Positions 19,950-27,188 of a DNA stretch of 64,000 nucleotides are shown piece by piece. The position numbers and the translations under genes were made by a program. Below the pieces are notes generated by a model. That model saw only the letters and a program-made list of their open reading frames with translations. It ran no database searches and was not told the DNA's origin. Position 1 is the stretch's first letter; each line of letters begins with the position of its first letter. Source of the stretch: an uncultured Sulfitobacter sp. (GTDB taxonomy: Bacteria > Pseudomonadota > Alphaproteobacteria > Rhodobacterales > Rhodobacteraceae); contig CANMXJ010000013.1 in assembly GCA_947501805.1 (NCBI GenBank), forward strand, positions 58,687 to 122,686, read 5' to 3'.

Positions 19950-20527
19950 CCACTTGGCATTGGGTGCGCCACGGCCCCACACATGAGAAAACCTTTGTTG
20001 GCTGGCGCGATGTACCTGCGGATTTGTCGGACAAAGACCAGATCGCCCGTCTGAACGCCCATCTGCCACAAAACGCATTGCTGATTTCTTCCGATCTCGT
20101 ACGCTGCACCGCCACTGCGGACACACTTGAACACAGCACGCGGGCCCGCCTGCCGCATCATGGCGATTTGCGTGAAATGCACTTTGGCGTTTGGGACGGG
20201 ATGCACTTCAATGACGTAGCTGCGCGCGACCCCGAACTGTCCCGTGCCTATTGGGAAAATCCTGGCGATGTCATGGCCCCCGAAGGAGAAAGCTGGAATC
20301 AAACAGCCGCACGCGTGAACCGGGTGGTAGACCAGATGAACGCTGCACATTTCGGGAACCATATCATCGCTGTCGCGCATTTCGGTGTGATCTTGACCCA
20401 AGTGCAACGTGCGCTCGGCACAACAGCAACTAAGGCGATGGCCCACAAGATCGACAATCTTTCGGTGACAACAGTGTCCTTTGACGGGGACGGTTGGCAG
20501 GTCCACGGCATCAATCACCTTCCGTGA
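19946..20527 (+). CDS. histidine phosphatase family protein, probably alpha-ribazole phosphatase
   Basis: 193 residues. The N-terminal WVRHGPTHE carries the phosphohistidine RHG motif, and AVAHFGVILT gives the second histidine. Translational coupling to cobU (ATGA) suggests a CobC-type role removing phosphate from alpha-ribazole phosphate in B12 synthesis. The family is broad, so the exact substrate is inferred from this neighbour. Confidence 0.82.
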   Translation: MTTWHWVRHGPTHEKTFVGWRDVPADLSDKDQIARLNAHLPQNALLISSDLVRCTATADTLEHSTRARLPHHGDLREMHFGVWDGMHFNDVAARDPELSRAYWENPGDVMAPEGESWNQTAARVNRVVDQMNAAHFGNHIIAVAHFGVILTQVQRALGTTATKAMAHKIDNLSVTTVSFDGDGWQVHGINHLP

Positions 20528-20587
20528 TCACCCTGCGCACAAATTTGCGTTTGTCCGAAGATCAGCCAACGCATTAATCTCGTCGCT

Positions 20588-21271
20588 ATGACTTATAATT
20601 TATATATCGGCGATCGCACCTTCTCCAGCTGGTCCTTGCGGGGCTGGCTGATGTTGGAAAAATTCAACCTGCCATATCGGACCCATCTGGTCGGGCTTTA
20701 TAGCGGCACAATGGCGTCAGACCTCGCGGATTTGGCCCCGGCACGTCTGGTTCCGGTGATGCGCACATCCGAAGGTATGGTGGTCGGCGAAAGTCTGGCT
20801 ATGGCGGAAACACTGGCAGAAAGACATCCCGATGCAGGCATGTGGCCAACGGATGCCGCTGCACGTGCAGCCGCCCGCTGGTTATGTGCAGAAATCTGCG
20901 CTGGCTTCACGACATTGCGTGGTGTCTGCCCGATGCAATTGCAACATGTTAACAAAGGGTTTCCGGTAAGCGACAACCTGCAAGAAGACCTGGATCGACT
21001 GGAAACCCTATGGGCGTATGCCAGTGCCCAGCGCACCGACGTCGGGCCGTGGTTGTTCGGCGGCTACAGCTTGGCCGATGTCTTTTATGCCCCGGTTGCT
21101 GCACGCATTGTGGGATATGATTTGCCCGTGTCCGAAGCGGCGCGCGCTTATTGCAAGACAGCGATCAATGATACCGCTTTCAAGGCATGGCGCGCCGAGG
21201 GCCTGAAAACGATCTATGATCCTTTCCCCTATGACATGGGCGTGCCAACAGTTTCCTGGCCTGCTGATTAA
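20588..21271 (+). CDS. glutathione S-transferase family protein
   Basis: 227 residues. The thioredoxin-like N-terminal half begins YNLYIGDRTFSSWSLRGW, with the serine of SSWS in the usual place for glutathione activation. VPVMRTSEGMVVGESLAM holds the cis-proline and the glutamate-serine glutathione site. The all-helical C-terminal half contains GGYSLADVFYAPV. The substrate is unknown. It lies 60 bp after the phosphatase gene and may be separately transcribed. Confidence 0.88.
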   Translation: MTYNLYIGDRTFSSWSLRGWLMLEKFNLPYRTHLVGLYSGTMASDLADLAPARLVPVMRTSEGMVVGESLAMAETLAERHPDAGMWPTDAAARAAARWLCAEICAGFTTLRGVCPMQLQHVNKGFPVSDNLQEDLDRLETLWAYASAQRTDVGPWLFGGYSLADVFYAPVAARIVGYDLPVSEAARAYCKTAINDTAFKAWRAEGLKTIYDPFPYDMGVPTVSWPAD

Positions 21272-21388
21272 GTGTGCACAAACAAGTCCGGTTGAAATAG
21301 AGACCGAGCGCTTCACCTAATTGTCCTGCGTTAACAGTTCTTAAAGAAACCCTGCCTACCCCTTAACCAAGTTAACGGGAGCACAGAC

Positions 21389-22305
21389 ATGGTTTCACGC
21401 GCCTACACGGTCGCGTTTCAGGGCGTCGATGCGCGGATGGTGGAAGTGCAATGCGCTGTGACCGCTGGCTTGCCCGCGTTTTCCATTGTGGGTCTGCCTG
21501 ACAAAGCGGTGTCCGAAGCCCGCGACCGCGTACGCACCGCACTGACCTCGATGGCCATCGCGCTGCCTTCCAAGCGGATCACGGTGAACCTCAGTCCTGC
21601 TGATCTTCCAAAGGAGGGCAGTCATTTTGATCTGCCCATCGCTTTCGCCTTGCTTGCCGCCCTTGATATACTGCCCGATGACGCGACCCAAAATGTGGTC
21701 GCCCTAGGCGAGCTTTCTCTTGACGGCACACTTGTCCCCGTCGTTGGTGCCTTGCCCGCCGCAATGGCCGCAGCGGCGCATAACCGTAGCCTGCTTTGCC
21801 CGCAAGGGTCGGGAGCGGAAGCTGCGTGGGTCGGTGCCACGCAAGTGATCGCCGCGAAATCACTGGGCGATGTTGTGCGCCACTACACCGGCCAGACCCC
21901 GCTTGCCCCCGCACAGCCGGGCGAAGTTGAACTGGGTCCACAAGGACGGGACCTTCGGGAGGTTAAAGGGCAGGAACGCGCCAAACGCGCGCTCGAAATC
22001 GCGGCGGCCGGTCGTCACCATCTGATGTTTGTCGGCACACCGGGGTCGGGGAAAAGCATGCTGGCGGCGCGTCTGCCTTCGATCCTGCCACCACTCACTC
22101 CGACTGAAGCGCTTGAAACCTCAATGATCCATTCTCTTGCCGGATTGCTTGATGAAGGTGGCATTTCTCGTGCGCGCCCCTTTCGTGAACCGCATCACAC
22201 CGCCTCCATGCCCGCGATCATTGGCGGTGGACGTCAGGCCAAGCCGGGCGAAGTCAGCCTTGCTCATAATGGCGTGTTGTTCATGGACGAGTTTCCCGAA
22301 TTTCC
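21389..22305 (+). pseudogene. comM: comM/yifB Mg-chelatase-like AAA+ ATPase, 5' part (interrupted)
   Basis: Encodes the first 305 codons of a YifB/ComM protein: the N-terminal ribosomal-S5-like domain (IVGLPDKAVSEARDRV), Walker A (VGTPGSGKSMLA) and Walker B (GVLFMDEFPEFP). The frame then enters the transposon and stops at 22360, losing sensor 1, the arginine finger and the lid. Removing 22306-26590 joins this part to 26591-27188 as one open frame of 504 codons plus stop, the usual length. ComM is a branch-migration helicase in natural transformation, so this allele should be null. Confidence 0.93.
22298..22305. repeat. target-site duplication, left copy
   Basis: GAATTTCC here and again at 26583-26590, directly outside the two ends of the transposon. 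Eight bp is the duplication length of the IS1595 family. Confidence 0.92.
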
Positions 22306-22341
22306 CGGCATTATGGAGCAAACTCACCAAATAAGGTTATT
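22306..22341 (+). repeat. terminal inverted repeat, left end (IRL)
   Basis: Begins CGGCATTATGGAGC and ends with the 18-bp core ACTCACCAAATAAGGTTA (22322-22339) plus TT. It differs from the right end at two positions (C for T at position 4, A for T in the core). The inner edge AGGTTAT (22334-22340) also forms a 7-bp hairpin with ATAACCT (22344-22350). Confidence 0.92.
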
Positions 22342-22344
22342 GAA

Positions 22345-22372
22345 TAACCTGATAAGGTGACGTAACCTAACC
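22345..22372. promoter_or_regulatory. cluster of GGTKA half-sites inside the left end
   Basis: Between IRL and the first cargo gene lie TAACC (22345-22349), GGTGA (22356-22360), TAACC (22363-22367) and TAACC (22368-22372). All are copies of the GGTTA/GGTGA half-site that forms the inner edge of the terminal repeat. They sit where a promoter for the gene at 22375 would be. A binding role is inferred. Confidence 0.35.
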
Positions 22373-22374
22373 CC

Positions 22375-22845
22375 ATGAAGGATATCGTAGAATATGAACG
22401 CCCGAACACGGTGTCGGGATTGGTCGCCAAGCATAAAGAGTTATCTATGCTCCGCGACAGATACAAAGCTGAGATTAGGAAGCTGACGGTGGACATAGAT
22501 CACCTAGACGCTTCTATCCGGCTGTTTGACCCTGATTGCGACAGCTACGCCATAAAGCAGTATGTGACCAAGCACCGCGCCCAGAAGGGGTCTGTTAAGC
22601 GGTTCGTGCTAAACAGCCTGCGCGAGGCCAGCGAACCTATTACAAGCCGTATAATCACAGAGATGTGGGCGGCGGATCGCGGTCTGGTTTGTGATGAAGC
22701 GACCTACTCAACCCTGCGCAAGCGCATTGGGGCCTGCATAAAGGGCTGTGTTGATCAGGGGCTGATTGAGGATCGTGGGTGGACGCGGGACCATGATGGG
22801 AATGGGCCTTACAAGTTGTGGGTGTTGAAAGAGGGCGGCTGTTGA
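22375..22845 (+). CDS. transposon passenger: coiled-coil / winged-helix-like protein, unknown function
   Basis: 156 residues, no family recognised. The first about 60 residues look like a coiled coil (VAKHKELSMLRDRYKAEIRK). The middle (GSVKRFVLNSLREASEPITS, then TLRKRIGACIKGCVDQGLIE) has the helix pattern of a winged-helix DNA-binding domain ending in a short wing. It is the first gene inside the left terminal repeat, 35 bp from its inner edge, without a clear ribosome binding site. The layout resembles that of the 241-residue cargo protein at 23474. A regulatory role is likely, not shown. Confidence 0.7.
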   Translation: MKDIVEYERPNTVSGLVAKHKELSMLRDRYKAEIRKLTVDIDHLDASIRLFDPDCDSYAIKQYVTKHRAQKGSVKRFVLNSLREASEPITSRIITEMWAADRGLVCDEATYSTLRKRIGACIKGCVDQGLIEDRGWTRDHDGNGPYKLWVLKEGGC

Positions 22846-22862
22846 GGCCGCCCTCTGGCGTT

Positions 22863-23057
22863 TTACTTAGTCGGGAAGTCTGCCGGAAGGCTGGTTGCCA
22901 TTGGTGCTTCGGGGAATAAGCGCCCCTTAACCACATCGGCAATCCGACCAAAGTTTAGCGCCCCATAATAAGCGGAAATCCACGAATACGGGATACCGAG
23001 TGAACGTGCCAGTTTGATTACGGACGCCATGGCGGGCGTCACTTTCAAGTCGTGCAT
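22863..23057 (-). CDS. transposon passenger: small helix-turn-helix protein
   Basis: 64 residues. The central part, IPYSWISAYYGALNFGRIAD followed by VVKGRLFPEAP, resembles the short HTH proteins with an FGVNQGRVSEV-like recognition helix common in alphaproteobacteria. It faces the 156-residue gene with 17 bp between stops. It is too short for a secure family assignment; a DNA-binding role is inferred. Confidence 0.5.
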   Translation of the reverse strand: MHDLKVTPAMASVIKLARSLGIPYSWISAYYGALNFGRIADVVKGRLFPEAPMATSLPADFPTK

Positions 23058-23473
23058 CGATAAACCTCATGATGCTGCGACCAGACTTCAGACTTGACGA
23101 AATGATCCGAATGAATCATGTGTCAGGTGTTGGCTGCCCTTAATCCGGTCAGTTGAAATGTGAGACCGAGGCGCAAGCCTCGGCCCCTAAAGTCCCACAT
23201 GTCAGGCGCTAGAACGCTTTTCATGTGGGCAACTTTATATCTGACCCATCCTCTTAACCTCCTTGAGTGTGTCACCACATCTGGTGTGGCTTCCGACTCA
23301 GGACATACACCACGACAATATTGAACTCAATAGCATATGATGACCATGAATGTCACTGCCGATGGAACCGCCTTAGCAATGCAAATCTCCTTAAAAATAA
23401 GAGAATCTATATAGCATTAACTCACAATAAGGAGGCGCTTGCATTTATCTCTCCACACTCGTATAGATAGCGA
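23058..23473. other. noncoding region of the transposon, 416 bp
   Basis: Upstream region of both the 64-residue gene (minus) and the 241-residue gene (plus). Besides the two hairpins at 23166-23229 it holds a small CCACA/TGTGG inverted repeat near 23274-23288. An AT-rich stretch (23310-23470) contains a degenerate, 2-bp-shorter copy of the terminal repeat core, ACTCACAATAAGG (23420-23432), followed by GG. No credible gene is seen. Confidence 0.45.
23166..23229 (+). other. two strong hairpins in the transposon, possible structured RNA or recombination site
   Basis: Hairpin one is CCGAGGC-GCAA-GCCTCGG (23166-23183), a 7-bp stem closed by a GNRA tetraloop. Hairpin two pairs CCCACATG (23194-23201) with CATGTGGG (23222-23229) and continues inside as AGGCG with CGCTT. 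They lie in the noncoding stretch between the divergent 64- and 241-residue genes. A terminator is unlikely for either flanking gene because both are transcribed away from this point. Confidence 0.5.
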
Positions 23474-24199
23474 ATGTCAGACAACTCATCATATCTCACA
23501 CTTTTGCAGCCTCTCCTAGAAAAGGAGAAAAAACTTTCGATTGAGTTGGATGCCGTCAGAACGGCAATTTCGGCATTGCGGTCAGCGGCTGACGCTAACG
23601 CTCCCGCGCTATCAGACCTTGCAGTTCACAATGTCTTTGATGGAATGCGCCTCCCCGAAATGACTAGCAAAGCCATGCAAGTGGCGGGCCGTGCTCTCGT
23701 TTCTCGCGAAATTCTTGAGTTGCTGGTTCAGCACGGTGCTGCCGAAGACGACTCGGAAGCATCCCTGACTAAGGTGCAACATGCTCTCAACCGGAGATCC
23801 GACGATGTCGGCGACATTGCCCATGTCGGCGATGGGAAGTGGGTATTGAGGGAATGGTATACGGATAAAGAGCTTCAAGACCTTACATCGAAGATTGATG
23901 GAGCCAATGCGCGGGACCGTAAAGAGCATAAAAAACGGACCAAAGAGGGTATCGCAGCACTTAAGGCGCGAGGCGGAAAGATGGGCAAGATGCACTTCGT
24001 CAAAGATCATCCGCTACGTCTGGCGCGGGCGCGTGAATTGGCTGATCTGGTGTTTTCTGGCGGAATCACAGGCAAACAGTTCGTGGCCGAAATGCACAAG
24101 GTCCAAAGCGACCCTGTGATCAAGTCGGTGCAAAGCTACTACAACTGGAAAGCACAAGGTTTCGAAGGTCTTGAACCCAAGGTTCGGCTTGTAAGATGA
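23474..24199 (+). CDS. transposon passenger: winged-helix-like protein with resolvase-like tail, unknown function
   Basis: 241 residues. The N-terminal 40 form a probable coiled coil (LLEKEKKLSIELDAVRTAIS). Residues about 75-130 (VSREILELLVQHGAAED to GDGKWVLREW) look like a winged-helix region. The C-terminal third reads RTKEGIAALKARGGKMGK, then ARELADLVFSGGITGKQFVA; this recalls the linker and HTH that end serine resolvases, but no resolvase catalytic domain precedes it. The ribosome binding site is poor. Function unknown; DNA binding is inferred. Confidence 0.65.
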   Translation: MSDNSSYLTLLQPLLEKEKKLSIELDAVRTAISALRSAADANAPALSDLAVHNVFDGMRLPEMTSKAMQVAGRALVSREILELLVQHGAAEDDSEASLTKVQHALNRRSDDVGDIAHVGDGKWVLREWYTDKELQDLTSKIDGANARDRKEHKKRTKEGIAALKARGGKMGKMHFVKDHPLRLARARELADLVFSGGITGKQFVAEMHKVQSDPVIKSVQSYYNWKAQGFEGLEPKVRLVR

Positions 24200-24258
24200 A
24201 TGTTGCAGGAACTTTACCTGCCCCGGAAATGAGGGGCCGCAGTCCCTCAGAAGCGGAA

Positions 24259-24287
24259 AACCGAAAGTGCTTGCGGCACTCTCGGTT
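24259..24287 (+). terminator. terminator-like hairpin after the 241-residue gene
   Basis: AACCGAAAGTGC (24259-24270) pairs with GCACTCTCGGTT (24276-24287) with one mismatch and a 5-base loop, 59 bp after the stop. The outer GGAA/TTCC can extend it. Only a short T-run (GGTTTCC) is present. Confidence 0.5.
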
Positions 24288-24466
24288 TCCTAAATCTCCA
24301 CCCAAGGCCCAACGCGGCAATGAAAGGAGCATCCCTATGTGGCAATCCACAATAATATTTCAGGGCCGTTGATCAAGAAATCCGGCTAGAACCGAAAGGT
24401 GGATCAAGGCGGCGCTGTGGTGCCGTCCTGATTTATGTATTCTAAAGACTGGATTCCGTCAAGTAA

Positions 24467-25429
24467 TCACGCTGTATGGCGCTGCCAGTACCCAGCCCAC
24501 TGGCGAGACACCGGAGCCGTCGCAACGGCGCTGATAGCCATTGCGAACTGGGTGCCGTTGGCCTGACGGTTGGTGTCCTCACGCCATGCCATTTCAGCGG
24601 CGTAGGCTGACAAATACTTGCCTGCGATGTGGTGGTGTGTGCCGATTTCAGCGCGACGCAGGCGACTAAAGAAGGATTCCGCTTGGTTGGTGCAGGCACC
24701 GTCCTTTGAGTACGCCTCTTGGTGGTTGATGCGCTTTATTGGGAAGTTCGCGGCCAGCTTATCCCAGTGTGACGCCTCATCCGCGTGAACTGTTGAACCC
24801 TTGGCTACTTTTTCTTTTACCAGAGCAACGCCCTCTGCCTCTGTACGGGTCACATATGTAAGTGTGCGACCGCCGCGCTCGCGCATGACGATAACTGACT
24901 GACGCTTGCCTGACTGATTGATTTTCTTGCGGCGGTCCTTACGATCCTTCTTTTCGTTGGCAGGCTTCACGTAGCCACCAAAGTAAGCACCATCGACCTC
25001 TACATCACCGGACAACGCGCCCTCGTGACGTGCGGTCTCTATGCTCTCGCGCACTTTGTGCAGCAGAACAAAGGCTGTCTTGTAGTCAACGCCCAGATCG
25101 CGGGACAACTGCAATGCGCTATAACCCTTCGCGCCATTTATGAAGATTGCGATTGCCGCTAAGATATCGCGGACCCGCAACTTGCGGCTGGCGAAGATTG
25201 TACCGGACGTGATGCTGTACTGTTTTGAACAGCCCTTGCATTTGTATACCTGACGGGTTTTCAGGTCATAGTGATCAACACAACCACACTCAGGGCAGAT
25301 TGGCTCGCCCTCGGTCTCAATCCATCGGATTTTACGAAATGCTGTGCGCGCTTCGTCCTCAGACATACGCATGACCTTCACAAGTGAAAGCGTTTTGGCT
25401 GCTGGTGAGAGGAGGAAGTGTTGTGACAC
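24467..25429 (-). CDS. IS1595-family (ISXO2-like) transposase
   Basis: 320 residues from the GTG at 25429. This start gives the family N-terminus MSQHFLLSPAAKTLSL; the longer open frame has no family sequence. A zinc ribbon (C45, C48, C64, C67) precedes the catalytic domain, whose DDN residues are D146 (VEVDGAYFGG), D217 (VHADEASHWD) and N248 (CTNQAESFFSRLRR). It should cut and join the terminal repeats. The frame is intact, so the element may still be active. The AAGG preceding the GTG lies inside the internal terminal-repeat copy at 25435-25452. Confidence 0.93.
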   Translation of the reverse strand: MSQHFLLSPAAKTLSLVKVMRMSEDEARTAFRKIRWIETEGEPICPECGCVDHYDLKTRQVYKCKGCSKQYSITSGTIFASRKLRVRDILAAIAIFINGAKGYSALQLSRDLGVDYKTAFVLLHKVRESIETARHEGALSGDVEVDGAYFGGYVKPANEKKDRKDRRKKINQSGKRQSVIVMRERGGRTLTYVTRTEAEGVALVKEKVAKGSTVHADEASHWDKLAANFPIKRINHQEAYSKDGACTNQAESFFSRLRRAEIGTHHHIAGKYLSAYAAEMAWREDTNRQANGTQFAMAISAVATAPVSRQWAGYWQRHTA

Positions 25430-25434
25430 GATAC

Positions 25435-25452
25435 TAACCTTATTTGGTGAGT
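25435..25452 (-). repeat. internal exact copy of the terminal repeat core, next to the transposase start
   Basis: The minus strand reads ACTCACCAAATAAGGTTA, identical over 18 bp to the core of the left terminal repeat, only 5 bp from the transposase GTG. Outside it, GGCAT also recurs but 5 bp closer than in the real end. It is either a former transposon end or a transposase or repressor binding site at the promoter. Confidence 0.85.
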
Positions 25453-25490
25453 ACGTTATGCCAGTGGACAGAACGCCCGTCAACACATAT

Positions 25491-25508
25491 ATTCACCATA
25501 TACGGTGA
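25491..25508 (+). promoter_or_regulatory. palindromic operator-like site before the DUF6471 gene
   Basis: ATTCACCATATACGGTGA; the TCACC/GGTGA arms are a perfect 5-bp inverted repeat around 6 bp. It matches the terminal repeat core at 14 of 18 positions and lies 16 bp before the ATG. Binding is inferred. Confidence 0.45.
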
Positions 25509-25524
25509 TTTTGTGGAGAACGTC

Positions 25525-25803
25525 ATGAATGTGATGAAACGGGCTGCGCCGCCCAAGCCAAAGGCGCGGAAAAATACTGAGGTCAACGTGGTCTTTGAGG
25601 ACAAAGCCAAGGACATGGTGCGCGATGCCATGAAGGCGCAAGGCGTGACCGTAGATCAGCTTACCGAGCGATTGGCCTTGATAGGTGTTGAAATGAGTTC
25701 CGGTGGTGTGGCGAACAAAATAAGCCGCGGCGGGTTCAGTTCTGCGTTCTTGTTGCAGTGTATGGATGCGCTCGGCGTAGAAGTTATCACCAAGTTTCAG
25801 TGA
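25525..25803 (+). CDS. transposon passenger: DUF6471 domain protein
   Basis: 92 residues from the ATG at 25525, which has GGAG 7 bp upstream; the longer frame to 25444 runs through the internal repeat. The segment AMKAQGVTVDQLTERLALIG, then GVANKISRGGFSSAFLLQCM and ALGVEV, matches the DUF6471 pattern, an HTH-like fold of unknown role found in small proteins. It is divergent from the transposase gene across 95 bp that hold two repeat-like sites. It is a candidate regulator of the element, by position and fold only. Confidence 0.75.
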   Translation: MNVMKRAAPPKPKARKNTEVNVVFEDKAKDMVRDAMKAQGVTVDQLTERLALIGVEMSSGGVANKISRGGFSSAFLLQCMDALGVEVITKFQ

Positions 25804-25886
25804 AATTTATATATGCGCCCGAAAACTGGTGCTGTACAGAGCGTTGCAGCTAGGATCGTCAAGCTGTATTTCTGAGGGGAAGAGTT

Positions 25887-26513
25887 TTGCCAAAAATACC
25901 GGCCATCTGCCGAACGTGCGGCTTAATGTTCCCATCGGGGCTAGCCTACATGGGTCCAGGTATGATCGTGTCCCGCAGCTTTAGTGGATGTCCGCGATGC
26001 CGTTCGGATGCTCCCATATTAAGCGGCTACACCACGCTGATAAGCGGACTTGTAGCGTTTATAATATCAGATGAAATCGAGTTTTCTGAAAAACAGCGAA
26101 TGATCGATGCTGCCACCTCGATATCTAGCGGTAAGGTCAGGCCCGCTGAAGCGATTGCGTCCATTGATGGCGATGGGGCTAAGGTCCTGCGAGAATGGAC
26201 TAGTCTTGGGATCAGCTTCGCTAGTTTGTTGGTCGCAGTTGCTAGTCTTCTCCTCGCTTACAGTACAAGCGGCGGAAATCAGCCTCTGGATTCAATTGCT
26301 ATGGAGAAATTTGATGAAACTCTCGCGACCATTCAGCAGCCAGACAGCAGGATAGCCCCTGCATACTCACAAAGGCCAGTCGCTATGGGTTCAAAGGTTA
26401 AGCCACAACTGAAACAGGGTCAGGCTCCCACTACCAGCGCCAAACCCCCAAATGAAAACCGCAAAGCGCGTAGGGCCAGAATGAAAAAAGAGAGAACGAA
26501 TAAAGGTAAGTGA
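25887..26513 (+). CDS. transposon passenger: zinc-ribbon protein with one membrane segment, unknown function
   Basis: 208 residues from a TTG start with GAGGGG 8 bp upstream. The N-terminus PKIPAICRTCGLMFPSG with SGCPRC forms a CxxC-CxxC pair, as in a family of uncharacterised bacterial proteins that start in the same way. A hydrophobic stretch (SLGISFASLLVAVASLLLAY, about residues 110-130) could cross the membrane. The C-terminus is very basic (RKARRARMKKERTNKGK). It is the last gene before the right end; function unknown. Confidence 0.65.
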   Translation: MPKIPAICRTCGLMFPSGLAYMGPGMIVSRSFSGCPRCRSDAPILSGYTTLISGLVAFIISDEIEFSEKQRMIDAATSISSGKVRPAEAIASIDGDGAKVLREWTSLGISFASLLVAVASLLLAYSTSGGNQPLDSIAMEKFDETLATIQQPDSRIAPAYSQRPVAMGSKVKPQLKQGQAPTTSAKPPNENRKARRARMKKERTNKGK

Positions 26514-26546
26514 CATTGGGTGTCCTTTGTTTTCTAGATTACAGGT

Positions 26547-26582
26547 AATAACCATATTTGGTGAGTTTGCTCCATAATACCG
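26547..26582 (-). repeat. terminal inverted repeat, right end (IRR)
   Basis: The minus strand reads CGGTATTATGGAGC followed by the core ACTCACCAAATATGGTTA (26549-26566) and TT. It pairs with 22306-22341 at 34 of 36 positions and abuts the right GAATTTCC copy. Confidence 0.92.
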
Positions 26583-26590
26583 GAATTTCC
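26583..26590. repeat. target-site duplication, right copy
   Basis: GAATTTCC, identical to 22298-22305 and directly outside the right terminal repeat. Confidence 0.92.
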
Positions 26591-27188
26591 GCGCACCGTT
26601 CTGGAGACTTTGCGTCAACCGATTGAAACCGGCGAAGTGATGATCGCGCGGGCCAATGCACACGTGAAATATCCGTGTAAATTCATGCTGGTTGCCGCCG
26701 CAAACCCTTGCAAATGCGGCTATTTATCCGATCCCGACCGGGCCTGTGCCCGCGTTCCACAGTGCGGCGAAGACTACATGGGCCGCATCTCCGGCCCCCT
26801 GATGGATCGCTTTGACCTGCGCGTAGATGTGCCACCGGTCGCCTTCACTGATCTGGACTTGCCCCCCAGCGGCGCAACGTCTGCCGAAGTCGCACAGCGT
26901 GTCGCCTCTGCCAGAGCGCTGCAGTTATCCCGTTTCGAAGGCCACGCAGGCATGAGCGTCAATGCAGATGCAGAGGGTGACAAGCTGGAGGAAATCGCAA
27001 CACCCGACAGTGAAGCCCGACAGCTGTTAACCCGTGTGGCAGAGCGGTTCCACCTTTCCGCACGCGGTTATCACCGAGTCATCCGCGTGGCCCGCACCAT
27101 TGCCGATCTGGACGGGTCGGAAACGGTGCGCAAACCTCATATTGCCGAAGCCGTCAGTTTTCGTCTGGCAAGCCCGCTGGTTGCCTGA
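26591..27188 (+). pseudogene. comM: comM/yifB, 3' part
   Basis: Continues the ComM frame with RTVLETLRQPIETGEVMIAR, a four-cysteine-type motif (NPCKCGYLSD with CARVPQCGEDY), the sensor region DRFDLRVDVP and the C-terminal Mg-chelatase helical domain (LSARGYHRVIRVARTIADLD). It has no start of its own that would make a working ATPase. The decay is limited to the insertion: no other stop or frameshift is seen in either half, which points to a recent event. The last 35 bp overlap the convergent hydrolase gene. Confidence 0.92.

Larger units (their letters stand above)
22306..26582. mobile_element. IS1595-family transposon with passenger genes, 4,277 bp, inserted in comM
   Basis: Bounded by 36-bp terminal inverted repeats that match at 34 positions and flanked by an 8-bp direct repeat. 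It encodes a DDN transposase on the minus strand and five probable passenger genes (156, 64, 241, 92 and 208 residues). A plain IS of this family is about 1 kb, so about 3 kb is cargo. The cargo on the plus strand lies on both sides of the transposase gene. No antibiotic or metal resistance gene is recognisable; most cargo products look like DNA-binding or regulatory proteins. Confidence 0.93.

Noticed and set aside
23267..23470. 67-residue frame in the transposon noncoding region
   Set aside because: Composition rich in Cys, His and Ile without pattern; overlaps the AT-rich upstream region of the 241-residue gene and has no ribosome binding site.
22306..26582. Prophage or integrative plasmid in comM
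   Set aside because: No integrase, structural, replication or conjugation genes; the ends and transposase are those of an IS1595 transposon.
22298..26590. comM split as an assembly artefact
   Set aside because: Matched terminal repeats, an 8-bp direct repeat and exact frame restoration are what transposition produces; a chimera would not give all three.
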